Source: SAR324 cluster bacterium
Lineage (GTDB): Bacteria > SAR324 > XYD2-FULL-50-16
Assembly (NCBI GenBank): GCA_028282885.1
Contig: JANQGX010000065.1
Coordinates: forward strand, 1-48,939
Reading direction: 5' to 3'
Length of the DNA: 48,939 nucleotides
A model generated the notes under the pieces. It ran no database searches. It was not told where the DNA came from and was given only the letters and a program-made list of their open reading frames with translations. Shown here piece by piece: positions 8,737-16,853 of the stretch (its first letter is position 1; each line of letters starts with the position of its first letter). The position numbers were made by a program, and so were the translations under genes.

Positions 8737-9102
8737 CTAATCCTCTTCCATGCAGGATCTGCAGGAGGGATTTCCCTCAGGATCGCAACCTGAAGGAGAT
8801 GTTTCACAATCTTCTTTCTTGTCGTTGGGATTGATGAAGACAAATTGCTCCTGACCTTCAAACTCCCTGAAATCTATAATCATCTTCTCAACATTGGAGA
8901 CTGACTCCGGATCGACCATGATATCAATCTCCTTGGTTGTAAATCTGATATCGGTTTCTTTCGGTTTATCAAACCCCATGTTGTAAACCATCCCGGGACC
9001 GGATTTCCTTGCAGAAACCCTTAAGGACAGGGAACTATCACCAACCGACTCGGCGGCCAATTGAAATTGCTTTGCAGCAGTGTCTGTAATTTCAAACATC
9101 AT
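8737..9102 (-). CDS. IscA/HesB-like protein lacking the first conserved cysteine (DsrR-like)
   Basis: A 121-residue protein with the A-type Fe-S carrier pattern: ITDTAAKQF at the N-terminus, an LRVSARKSGPGMVYNMGF core, and FVFINPN near residue 90. Where IscA has SGCSGM this protein has SGPGM, so the first cluster-binding cysteine is missing. The C-terminal CGC is replaced by a tail with four scattered cysteines (CETSPSGC...CRSC). DsrR of Allochromatium, also in a dsr operon, is a cysteine-lacking A-type protein implicated in control of dsr expression. The position between dsrD and dsrL suggests an analogous role; this is inference. Confidence 0.75.
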   Translation of the reverse strand: MMFEITDTAAKQFQLAAESVGDSSLSLRVSARKSGPGMVYNMGFDKPKETDIRFTTKEIDIMVDPESVSNVEKMIIDFREFEGQEQFVFINPNDKKEDCETSPSGCDPEGNPSCRSCMEED

Positions 9103-9159
9103 TTATTTCACTAAACGTGAATATCCGCCCCGCATCAGCGAAGGTGGAACAGACACTGA

Positions 9160-9429
9160 TTACTTTTTAGCAGCTTCTTCAGCAGCTTTCGCAGCACCTT
9201 CAACACCCGGTAATTCAACCCATGATCCGTTGAAATATGTATAGACGAGCCGTTCGCTGTCAATCAGAATTCTCATTGCAGCTTTGCAGTCCTTCTTGGT
9301 CAGACCTTCGTCTTTATATTTTTTTACCATGGCCTTAAATACGTCACCCGGCTTGTACTTCTTTACACCGTGGACTTCTTCAACCATTTTGAACATATCT
9401 TCAGCCACTTGATTTAAATCTACTGCCAT
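9160..9429 (-). CDS. dsrD: DsrD, small winged-helix partner of dissimilatory sulfite reductase
   Basis: An 89-residue lysine-rich protein with the DsrD pattern (KYKPGDVFKAMVKKY, then CKAAMRILIDSERLVYTYF, then GSWVELPG). DsrD has a winged-helix fold and is reported to activate DsrAB allosterically. It is a marker of organisms using DsrAB reductively. It lies nine bases after dsrB. An alanine/glutamate-rich tail (AAKAAEEAAKK) ends the protein. Confidence 0.95.
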   Translation of the reverse strand: MAVDLNQVAEDMFKMVEEVHGVKKYKPGDVFKAMVKKYKDEGLTKKDCKAAMRILIDSERLVYTYFNGSWVELPGVEGAAKAAEEAAKK

Positions 9430-9438
9430 TTTTTACTC

Positions 9439-10512
9439 CTAGAATCTGAGGTGAGCAGATGTGTTATAGGATTTGGTTGCCAATTTGTAATCATCGATAT
9501 GATACTTGGTAAACTCAAAACCTGTCAGTTTAAAGAATTTAGCCCAGCCGATACGCTCGATCATTTCTCCCACGCGCTCCCACTTCTTGGCGTTATCCTT
9601 ATAAACTTGAATAATCTTCTTCACTGCATCAACAACTTCCGGCCATCTCGGCGGGTTGTTAGGAAGATATGGAACAACGAGTTTGGTAAATGCAGGCTTG
9701 GTTCTGGCGTTAGCAATCTTACCACCAACCCAGATGGAACAACCGTCATTCAGCGGATCAGCCAGCGGCATGTTAGGACAAGCCGTATAGCAAGCACCAC
9801 AGTACATACACTGGTCTTCAACGATCTTCATAGCTTTGACACCGTCTACAATGTCCTGGCGAATTGCGCCGGTCGGACAAGAGGCGATGGTTGTCGGGAT
9901 TTCACAGATCTGACCCAGCATATTGTAGTCAACCGTGGGTGGTCTTCTGTGAATACCGAGAACTGAAATATCTGAAGCGTGGACAGCACCACACATGTTC
10001 AGACAGCAGGCCAAAGCCATTTTCAGTTTGCCTGGCAGGTTCTCTGCTACAAAGTCATCAAAGACTTCGTCCATGATAGCTTTAACAACGCCGGAAGCGT
10101 CGGTAGCTGATGTATGACAATGCACCCACCCCTGTGTATGAACTACATTTGAAGCGGTCCGGCCTGTTCCACCGATTGGCCAACCGTCATCAGCAAGATC
10201 TTTAATAATGGACTCGACATTTTCTTCTTTGTCTGTCAGGATTTCCACATTGTTTCGAGTTGTAAACCTCAGGTACCCTTCACCGTATTTGTCAGCAATA
10301 GACATAAAGAATCGGATTGATTTGGTACTCAGAAGCCTTGGGGAAGCAACGCGGACACTGTAAATCTTGTCACCGGATTCGGCAACGTGCACGAGAACAC
10401 CCGGTTTTAGAATTTCGTGATACTTCCACTGGCCGTAATTCTTCAGCATTACAGGGTGCAACATTTCCTTATAATCCTTGGCACCCTGGTCAGTAATTCT
10501 TTCTTCTGCCAT
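9439..10512 (-). CDS. dsrB: Dissimilatory sulfite reductase beta subunit DsrB
   Basis: A 357-residue subunit of the alpha2beta2 enzyme that reduces sulfite, with DsrC as sulfur acceptor. Visible features are the sirohaem/[4Fe-4S] region (ACCLNMCGAVH, about 168-178), the following SCPTGAIR segment, and an inserted ferredoxin domain with Cys 235, 238, 241 and 245 (CMYCGACYTAC). The length is normal for DsrB. The GRTASNVVHTQGW segment is also typical. It lies between dsrA and dsrD in the standard order dsrABD. Confidence 0.97.
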   Translation of the reverse strand: MAEERITDQGAKDYKEMLHPVMLKNYGQWKYHEILKPGVLVHVAESGDKIYSVRVASPRLLSTKSIRFFMSIADKYGEGYLRFTTRNNVEILTDKEENVESIIKDLADDGWPIGGTGRTASNVVHTQGWVHCHTSATDASGVVKAIMDEVFDDFVAENLPGKLKMALACCLNMCGAVHASDISVLGIHRRPPTVDYNMLGQICEIPTTIASCPTGAIRQDIVDGVKAMKIVEDQCMYCGACYTACPNMPLADPLNDGCSIWVGGKIANARTKPAFTKLVVPYLPNNPPRWPEVVDAVKKIIQVYKDNAKKWERVGEMIERIGWAKFFKLTGFEFTKYHIDDYKLATKSYNTSAHLRF

Positions 10513-10598
10513 TTTTCCCTTTATAGATTTCAGGTTAATAAAACTGGAAAGCAGTGGTATTGGTTTTCTCTGATACCCTACTTAACATCGTAAATTCG

Positions 10599-11819
10599 TT
10601 ATTCGTCAGAAACCTCTTCAAGGTACTCATCGTAGAAAATGTACGGATTTTCTCGAGGATGAAATACCATGTCAACATCAGAGACCAGTTTGACTTCAGA
10701 ATCATTCTCTTCGAGAATTCTGCCGACTTCCTCAACAAATTCACCTTTACCCATTCTTTCCATGAACTCACCGATCCTTTCCTTGTTCTTTCCGTCTTCA
10801 TCCCAGACTTCCCAGAAGGCTTCGATCAGTTCCTTTAAGTTATCAAAGGGTTCTTCCAGTTCCATGAAAGGTACGATAACAGAAGCAAGCATAGCTCCTT
10901 CAACGATTGGGGCTTTGGCACCCAACAGGATTGTAGCTCCTTTTTCATCACCAACGCTCAAGGCCTTGGTCATCTTGTTGATACAATGCATACAGCGAAC
11001 ACAGTTGCTGTTGTCAATTTCCATTTTCTTGCCATCAAAATCAATACACTGGGTCGGGCACAGCATCACAACTTCCTTCATAATGTCGATACCGCCACCT
11101 GCGACATAATTGTCCACTTCTGCCTGATCAATTTTGATATCATCTTTCCAGGTTCCGATAATCGACAGGTCCGCGCGAGCTACAGATGCGACACAGTCAT
11201 TCGGACAACCAGCAACCTTAATTTTGAACTTATATGGGAAAGCCGGCCTGTGCAGTTCGTCCTGGTAGTAGTTGGTCAATTCCCTGGTGATCGCCAGAGT
11301 ATCAATCGTTGCATATTCACATCTTGCAGGACCGATGCAGCAGCTTGGTGTTCTGAGGTCAGATCCTGATCCACCGAGATCCCAACCTTTCTGGGAAATA
11401 TCGGTGAAAATCGGATCCAGTTCATCGGAGTTGGTTCCCAAAAGGACCATATCACCGGTTGAACCGTGCAAGTTTGTCATACCAGAACCGCGCTTGTCCC
11501 AGATATCCATAATCTCACCCAAACCCTTGGTACTGTATACAAAACCTGAAGTTTGGTTAACCCGAACTGTATGGAAGTGAGCGACGCCGGGAAACTGCTC
11601 CGGCATATCAACATAGCGACCGATTACACCGGCACCATATCCACGTACACCAACGACTCCACCGTGCTTCCAGTGAGTCTTTTTGTCTTTATAAGAAAGT
11701 TCGAGAATATTGATAAGATCTCGGGCCGTTGCACTCTGTTCTCCGGCTCTTCTAATTTCCCTGACGAAACTAGGCCATGGGCCCTTTTCCAGTTCGTCAA
11801 TCATAGGTGTATCTGACAT
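10599..11819 (-). CDS. dsrA: Dissimilatory sulfite reductase alpha subunit DsrA
   Basis: The start is taken as the ATG at 11819 because GGAGAG lies just upstream and the protein then begins MSDTPMIDELEKGPWPSFV, as DsrA should; a longer in-frame start at 11888 lacks support. The 406-residue product carries the sirohaem-linked cluster cysteines (CIGPARC, 161-167, and CPNDC, 205-209) and a ferredoxin domain (Cys 254, 258, 273, 276, 279). The TSGFVYSTKGLGE and GSGSDLRTPSCC stretches are classic DsrA. It catalyses six-electron sulfite reduction together with DsrB. Confidence 0.97.
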   Translation of the reverse strand: MSDTPMIDELEKGPWPSFVREIRRAGEQSATARDLINILELSYKDKKTHWKHGGVVGVRGYGAGVIGRYVDMPEQFPGVAHFHTVRVNQTSGFVYSTKGLGEIMDIWDKRGSGMTNLHGSTGDMVLLGTNSDELDPIFTDISQKGWDLGGSGSDLRTPSCCIGPARCEYATIDTLAITRELTNYYQDELHRPAFPYKFKIKVAGCPNDCVASVARADLSIIGTWKDDIKIDQAEVDNYVAGGGIDIMKEVVMLCPTQCIDFDGKKMEIDNSNCVRCMHCINKMTKALSVGDEKGATILLGAKAPIVEGAMLASVIVPFMELEEPFDNLKELIEAFWEVWDEDGKNKERIGEFMERMGKGEFVEEVGRILEENDSEVKLVSDVDMVFHPRENPYIFYDEYLEEVSDE

Positions 11820-11910
11820 TAATCCTCTCCAATTTGTTATGGTTGTTTTGATTTCTTTGACAGGGTAATCAAACGGAAACCGCAACAACCATATATTTGG
11901 TGATATTTCG

Positions 11911-11940
11911 AAAAATCCCCCCGGATTTTAAAAAGCCGGG
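11911..11940 (-). terminator. Probable terminator after dsrC
   Basis: On the minus strand CCCGG (from 11940) and CCGGG (to 11920) form a short GC stem separated by an AT loop, followed by GGATTTTTCG. It is 24 bases after the dsrC stop and upstream of dsrA, suggesting that dsrC is at least partly separated from dsrAB transcription. The stem is only five base pairs, so the call is moderate. Confidence 0.55.
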
Positions 11941-11963
11941 CAGTTGAATCATGATGTTCAAAT

Positions 11964-12302
11964 CTACACACAACCTGTCGGCTTGGGCAGACCGGCAATC
12001 TTACAGGCCTGCTTGGCAGGTCCGGCAGGATATAGTTCATACAGCATCTTGGATGCATCACGCTTGGAAAGATCCATCACTTTCATGATCTCTTTGATCA
12101 GGATTTTGATCATAGGAGCGATCTGGTATTCCTGATAGTAACCTCTCAGGAAGTTAATGATCTGCCAATGTTTTTCGGTCAATTCCGGAATTTCTTCCTG
12201 GTCAGCAAGAAAATTTGCCACATCTTCATCCCACCCACTGATGTCAATCAAATATCCGTCTTCATCAGTTTCATATGTCTTGCCATTCAGTTCAAAACTC
12301 AT
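11964..12302 (-). CDS. dsrC: DsrC, sulfur-carrier protein for DsrAB and DsrMKJOP
   Basis: A 112-residue DsrC/TusE protein. The flexible C-terminal arm ends ACKIAGLPKPTGCV, with two cysteines separated by ten residues and the penultimate Cys in place. These are the two active cysteines that form the trisulfide with sulfite-derived sulfur; TusE proteins have only the last. The DEDGYLIDISGWDEDVANFLA N-terminal half is typical. Here dsrC sits directly before dsrA, whereas in many sulfate reducers it is elsewhere in the genome. It has a leader with inverted repeats and a strong hairpin upstream. Confidence 0.96.
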   Translation of the reverse strand: MSFELNGKTYETDEDGYLIDISGWDEDVANFLADQEEIPELTEKHWQIINFLRGYYQEYQIAPMIKILIKEIMKVMDLSKRDASKMLYELYPAGPAKQACKIAGLPKPTGCV

Positions 12303-12342
12303 GTTTTTTCTCCATTTTGATTATTAGTTTCTCAATTCTCCA

Positions 12343-12381
12343 AAACGTGAACATTACACCACGTTTCCTTTCAAATTGAAA
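12343..12381. promoter_or_regulatory. Two inverted repeats upstream of dsrC, possible operator
   Basis: AAACGTG (12343-12349) and CACGTTT (12360-12366) form a perfect 7-base inverted repeat with a 10-base spacer. Next to it TTTCAA-A-TTGAAA (12369-12381) is a 13-base palindrome. Neither has a terminator-like T-run. They are 41-79 bases before the dsrC ATG, a usual place for an operator. No regulator can be named from this. Confidence 0.4.
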
Positions 12382-12391
12382 ACCAAGTTTT

Positions 12392-12427
12392 AACACAGAC
12401 TTGATTTAGATCTTTCAAGTCTGTGTT
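12392..12427 (-). terminator. Strong hairpin between aclA and dsrC
   Basis: AACACAGACTTGA (12392-12404) and TCAAGTCTGTGTT (12415-12427) pair perfectly over 13 bases with a 10-base loop, 45 bases after the aclA stop. There is no good T-run on the minus strand after the stem, so it may be a processing or stability hairpin rather than a complete terminator. It marks a boundary between the acl genes and dsrC. Confidence 0.65.
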
Positions 12428-12472
12428 TACCATTAAGACAAATTTGCTTGATTCGCCATTCAATCAAGAAGC

Positions 12473-15193
12473 TTAGCCAACCCAAATACACTGGCTAGCT
12501 GGTGTTCGACAGTCAATTGGGTTTCCACGACTTCTGTGATCAGCAATTTCTGCTGAACAACCAACCATCCTGGCAAACTGGAAGAGGGTAAATGCGATAT
12601 CCTGCATGTCCTTTTCAGGCATCTTACCACTTTTGATGTCTTTCCAAATCAGATCCAGAGAGATGGTTGCGATCACAGCATCGATGTTTACACAGAATAC
12701 ATTCCGTGTCGCACCGGCGTTAAACAACTGTTGAACCAGATGATGATAGAATTCCTGAAAGGGATTCACCTCATTTCTGTCTTTGAAAATATCGCGAATA
12801 TGTGTTTCGCGGGGGTCGTAGTTGACAGGCTTGCCTTTGAAGACAGGGTGGTTCACACAAGGTACCTTAAAGTATTTCAGATCACCTTCTTCCTTGGCCT
12901 TCTTCTTGAGAGATGCATAGTCACCAGCAGCAACCTTGGCAATCTCTTCCAGCTTGGTGTTGAGTTCATCAGCTGATGAAGCTCCATAGGGATCAAAATC
13001 ACCCATGTAATCGTTCACATATTTGATGGCTTCAAAACCGTTTCCACCATGGTCACGTCCAGTATGAACCATCCAGCCAACGTAGGATGAGGCAATCGGG
13101 TTTCCACCACTGACGGAGCCTTTTGATCCCTTGGCACTAACGGTACCCGGACCGTTAGAGATAGTCAGGTTCAACATGGCGTTCAGTGCAAACAGTTCTT
13201 TTTCAGCCGGTTCCCTGTTAAAGAGAATCCTGAAGCAGGTATCCGAGAAACTGAGATCAAGCAGGGAGAGATCCTCCTGTGTGGTAAGCTTCTTCCAGAA
13301 AGCGTTGTTTGCATAATCCGGAGCTGAACACGCTACAATAACTCCATTGAGATGGAGATAATTGGGGATATCCAGGGCTGTTTCCTTGGGAATCTGTCTT
13401 CCAGTCAGCGCTTTCCAAGCCAGTGACAGGATCATGGCAGCCATCAGAACGTTCATTTTATTGCACTTGTTCTGCTCGGCATATTTGATCGCGTACTTGG
13501 TAAAGATGCTTTCCTGCCCCGTCTTGGCAATGCGATCAACAAAGTAGTCAAAAGCTGCAGCTTCCTGAGCTGAAGCTTCGCCTTCCGGCAGTACGCCTTT
13601 TTGTCCCAGTGCTTTGTCAATAACCGCATCGTTAACCGACTTGTCACCCCAGACTTCAGTGTAGAAAAGGTCGATCATCTTATCAATGATAGCCCTGTAA
13701 TCCTGGAATACCTGGCGGTCGCCGTTCATCATGACTGCAGCGCCCAGGTAAGCGTTCGGTAGAGCCTCATTGGCTCGGGTTGTTACCGCAATATCCATGA
13801 ACTCGGCACCGATGGCGGTGAAATAGTTCATGATGGAGTTGGCCAGAGGTAGCTCTTCTGCTGAAGGCTGGTTCTTGGTCAGGGCGAAGAAATTGGTTCC
13901 TGCGAACTCTTCTGTCACCAGATCGAGAACGGATACGCCATGCACCTCTGTAATCTGGGTCTTCGGGTTCATCATACTGGCACCCGATTTGTTTCTCATG
14001 GCTTCCCTTGACAACTGAGCGCCAATCTGGTTTCCAAGCTTGGCAATGGTGTCATTGTAAGGTGCCATTGCTTCAACTTCTTTCATCTGCAACTCGCCGG
14101 GATATCCGGCTTCCTGGTCATTAACAAACCAGGGTTTTAGGCTCAGGTCACCTGTAGAAGCAAAATCCGGCTCAACACCGATTTCCTTCATTACAGCAGT
14201 CATGGCTGTCGGGGCATCCTGGATGGACTCAATCCTCACACCTTTCTTTGAGACCTTGGGATTGGCAGGATCAAAAACGCCAACGCCAAAATAGTCATCA
14301 AACCACTTCTCTTTTGCCAGGGCATCATCACCACCACCGGCAATCGCACCGGCATGACCAACCGCACGTGTCAGGTTTGCCTTCCAGCGACCTGTGACAC
14401 AGGCAACAATCGGTTTGGTGAACTTGAAAGTACCATCGGCAATCCAGTCCAAGGCTTGTTTTTCGTAGTATCCACCTGGCTCGATATAGGTCATGATGGC
14501 CTTGGTTCGGGGATCGTTCTCTGCAGCATAAAGGAACTCAGCAAAGGCAAACTGGATATAAAGGTCTTTTCCACTACTCAGCACGGTTGAGGTCCCCCAG
14601 CCACCGGTTTTCAGGTATTCAGGAACAGTTGTACTGAAGTTTCCGGAGTTGCTGTAGACAGCAACACTTCCTTTCATCAAACTTTCACCCGGAGCTTTCC
14701 CCCCCAGAGCACCACCGACACGTACCTGATCCCAGGAGTTTCCGATTCCGAGGCAGTTTCCACCAAAGACGTCGATTTGATTCTTCTGGCAGAGTGCTCT
14801 GACGAACTGGGAGTCTTTCACGGATACTTTTTCAGTCAGGATCACGATCTTTGTCAGTTTGGGATTGTGTGTGACGAGTTCGTCAGCAGCAGCAGCAACA
14901 GCGGTCGGAGGCAGATAGATAACGCCTGTATCAAAATCGATACCGGCATCCACAATCTCCTTGATACTTCCGTATACCGGAATATCACCAGCTTTTGTTT
15001 CCATTTTCTGACCGGAACGTCCGTACTGAACGCCGGCTACAATGTTTCCACCACTGAATTCGTGGGATGTCGGGGTTACCCCTTTACTCTCCCCACCGAG
15101 TATATTCATGACAACACAGCGAGTCTCTTTGTTCGCTATCTCTTCTAGACTGTTGATACCCACATAAAATGGGAACGGATTTGTTTGGCTCAT
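12473..15193 (-). CDS. aclA: ATP-citrate lyase large subunit, enlarged (CoA-ligase plus citryl-CoA lyase domains)
   Basis: A single 906-residue frame. Residues about 1-360 are a succinyl-CoA-synthetase-alpha-like CoA-binding and ligase domain with SNSGNFS near 181 and the phospho-histidine motif GHAGAIAGGGDD (His280). From about 430 to the end is a citrate-synthase-like lyase domain: TGRDHGGNGFEA near 711, NHPVFKGKPVNYDP around His782 (resembling GHRVKSINNPD of human ACLY), and VNIDAVIA with Asp838 (resembling VDGLIG). These suggest conserved catalytic His and Asp. Chlorobium AclA is about 610 residues, so some 300 are extra, mostly in the lyase half. The expected reaction is citrate + ATP + CoA to acetyl-CoA + oxaloacetate + ADP + phosphate, or its reverse. 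A related citryl-CoA synthesising enzyme is the alternative. Confidence 0.82.
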   Translation of the reverse strand: MSQTNPFPFYVGINSLEEIANKETRCVVMNILGGESKGVTPTSHEFSGGNIVAGVQYGRSGQKMETKAGDIPVYGSIKEIVDAGIDFDTGVIYLPPTAVAAAADELVTHNPKLTKIVILTEKVSVKDSQFVRALCQKNQIDVFGGNCLGIGNSWDQVRVGGALGGKAPGESLMKGSVAVYSNSGNFSTTVPEYLKTGGWGTSTVLSSGKDLYIQFAFAEFLYAAENDPRTKAIMTYIEPGGYYEKQALDWIADGTFKFTKPIVACVTGRWKANLTRAVGHAGAIAGGGDDALAKEKWFDDYFGVGVFDPANPKVSKKGVRIESIQDAPTAMTAVMKEIGVEPDFASTGDLSLKPWFVNDQEAGYPGELQMKEVEAMAPYNDTIAKLGNQIGAQLSREAMRNKSGASMMNPKTQITEVHGVSVLDLVTEEFAGTNFFALTKNQPSAEELPLANSIMNYFTAIGAEFMDIAVTTRANEALPNAYLGAAVMMNGDRQVFQDYRAIIDKMIDLFYTEVWGDKSVNDAVIDKALGQKGVLPEGEASAQEAAAFDYFVDRIAKTGQESIFTKYAIKYAEQNKCNKMNVLMAAMILSLAWKALTGRQIPKETALDIPNYLHLNGVIVACSAPDYANNAFWKKLTTQEDLSLLDLSFSDTCFRILFNREPAEKELFALNAMLNLTISNGPGTVSAKGSKGSVSGGNPIASSYVGWMVHTGRDHGGNGFEAIKYVNDYMGDFDPYGASSADELNTKLEEIAKVAAGDYASLKKKAKEEGDLKYFKVPCVNHPVFKGKPVNYDPRETHIRDIFKDRNEVNPFQEFYHHLVQQLFNAGATRNVFCVNIDAVIATISLDLIWKDIKSGKMPEKDMQDIAFTLFQFARMVGCSAEIADHRSRGNPIDCRTPASQCIWVG

Positions 15194-15298
15194 AGCTTCT
15201 CCAATAAAAAAATTAGTTTTCTGATTGTTTTCTTCACGTGTGTCGACTTTGTTATCAATCGATTTTCATTTTCCGGTTATTTATGGATCAGCCTCATA

Positions 15299-16525
15299 CT
15301 ACTTCTTTGATTCCAGCCAGGCATCCAATTCCAAAGTGTAATTCAACACACCAATCATACTACTGTCGAAACCGAACATTTTGTATGGAATCTTCAAGCT
15401 ATCCAGGAGATCACGAGCGTAGATCATACCCTGAACAACATTTGGCCCCCCACGTCCGATAACAACGTGAATATCTGGATTCAGCTTGATGTTCTCTCTT
15501 AAAGCATCGAGCATGGCCTTGATGGTCACGAAAATATCCGTGTTGTTTGCCTTACCACCAATAATCTGAACAATGTTGGCCTGCTTCAGAAAATGCTTGT
15601 AACAGATACCGGCGATATCTTTCATCTTTTGATAAGGCGGGTTTCCACCAAAGTCGGATGAGAAGATAGCCCTGTCACCGAGAACTTCTGTAGCCGCACT
15701 GTTGGCACCACCACCAAACATGAAAGGCAGGATGGTTCCGTTGGGATTAATCTCAACAACATCACTTTGTCCCTGGTACGTCCTTAACTGATTGATTTCC
15801 TGTTCAAAATCAGTAAGTTCTGTTGCGAATACCTCGCCGGGCAGATTGGCACGCTTGTATGCCGGATCATCCTGGTCGAAGGCTGCTTTAATATCGCACG
15901 CTACAGGAAGTGGTCTTTTGCCTTTCTTCATGCGGATGGGGTTAATTTCAATCATGGTCATCCCATAATTGTCATACAGTTCCCACAGTTTCGGTATTTG
16001 TTGAACCAGGGGACTGATGTACTGCTTGGGGCATCCCAGCTTGATCAAAGCATCGTTAACATGGAAACCCTTCAACCCTTCAAAAGGATCGAAAGGAACA
16101 ATTGCTTTTTTTTCATCGGGCAACTCTTCAACTTCAACACCACCCTCAACAATCAGCATCATGACTGGCGACCGGGTAAGGGTAGAAGTCGTAATACTCA
16201 GATACAGTTCAGCGTCTGATTCAACGAACTCTTCAAAAGTCACACCATTAGCCTTGTACTCGGCGTTACCGAAAGTATGCTTGGCAAAGAACAGTTCTCT
16301 TCTGGCTGCATCTGCATCCGCATAATTGTCGACAATCTTGATCAAACCTGCTTTTCCTTTTTTTCCTGCACCACCCATAAAAGCTGGCTTTACAACGACT
16401 TTCCCGGATTCTTTCAGCATAGCTTCGATTTCCTCTTTTGTAGCCGTTTCGTTCAACGTTTTTGCTACCGGGAAACCGACGATGTCCATCAGTTGTTTTC
16501 CGTATTTCAATCCAGTTAGTTGCAT
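15299..16525 (-). CDS. aclB: ATP-citrate lyase small subunit (ATP-grasp, succinyl-CoA-synthetase-beta-like)
   Basis: A 408-residue protein matching the usual AclB length (about 400). It has an ATP-grasp region (KVVVKPAFMGGAGKKGKAGL, about 43-62), a metal/nucleotide segment MIEINPIRMKKGKRPLPVACD, and a C-terminal ligase domain with GGGANSAATEVLG and IGGKANNTDIF resembling AclB and SucC. It would phosphorylate the His280 of the large subunit and activate citrate. It precedes aclA by about 105 bases on the same strand. A GGAGG ribosome site precedes the ATG. Succinyl-CoA ligase is the alternative, but the lyase-fused partner makes citrate the likely substrate. Confidence 0.82.
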   Translation of the reverse strand: MQLTGLKYGKQLMDIVGFPVAKTLNETATKEEIEAMLKESGKVVVKPAFMGGAGKKGKAGLIKIVDNYADADAARRELFFAKHTFGNAEYKANGVTFEEFVESDAELYLSITTSTLTRSPVMMLIVEGGVEVEELPDEKKAIVPFDPFEGLKGFHVNDALIKLGCPKQYISPLVQQIPKLWELYDNYGMTMIEINPIRMKKGKRPLPVACDIKAAFDQDDPAYKRANLPGEVFATELTDFEQEINQLRTYQGQSDVVEINPNGTILPFMFGGGANSAATEVLGDRAIFSSDFGGNPPYQKMKDIAGICYKHFLKQANIVQIIGGKANNTDIFVTIKAMLDALRENIKLNPDIHVVIGRGGPNVVQGMIYARDLLDSLKIPYKMFGFDSSMIGVLNYTLELDAWLESKK

Positions 16526-16853
16526 TTTTCCTCCCAGATTATTATTTGGATCAAAAACTCTTCTCGACGAGGAGATTTTAAAGCGGCTGTGTTCATAAAA
16601 AACACCCTGTGATTCTTACATACACAAGCCTAAAAACTGTAAATCAGCAAAAAAAAATATTATCAAACACTAAAAAAAACATAAAGAAATTTCTAATTAT
16701 TTAGCGCCTCGGAATACGGCTAAATGGGGAAGTCCTTGAGAACCTGTTTTGACTGGGATAACAGGGACAAAAATTTCAATATGCCCCGAGGACAGATCAG
16801 GATATCTGACCCCGGTGTTCACACCTAATTTATCAATCCGGATCGACAATCCG
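16526..16853. other. Upstream region of aclBA and tail of ppaC
   Basis: About 330 AT-rich bases with several A/T runs. It holds a possible promoter at 16615-16643 and a 26-codon open frame (16516-16596, minus) that begins MNTAALKSPRREE, has a plausible AGGG site, and overlaps the aclB start. This could be a leader peptide or chance. Nearer ppaC, GGTGTGAACACC forms a small palindrome, but there is no clear terminator. Confidence 0.4.
16615..16643 (-). promoter_or_regulatory. Possible sigma-70-type promoter for aclBA
   Basis: Minus strand TTTACA (16643-16638), a 17-base spacer, and TGTAAG (16620-16615), matching five and four of six consensus positions. It lies about 90 bases before the aclB ATG. 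Similar partial matches occur by chance in AT-rich DNA. Confidence 0.3.

Noticed and set aside
1175..11819. Reading the dsr genes as an oxidative (reverse) sulfur-oxidation operon because of the DsrL-like gene
   Set aside because: dsrD is present, dsrEFH is absent, and sat-aprBA-qmoABC accompany it, so reduction is more likely.
12473..15193. Possible frameshift or artificial fusion explaining the length of the large ATP-citrate lyase subunit
   Set aside because: The frame is continuous and the ligase and lyase domains are in the normal AclA order; the extra length is within the lyase half and not a second copy of a domain.
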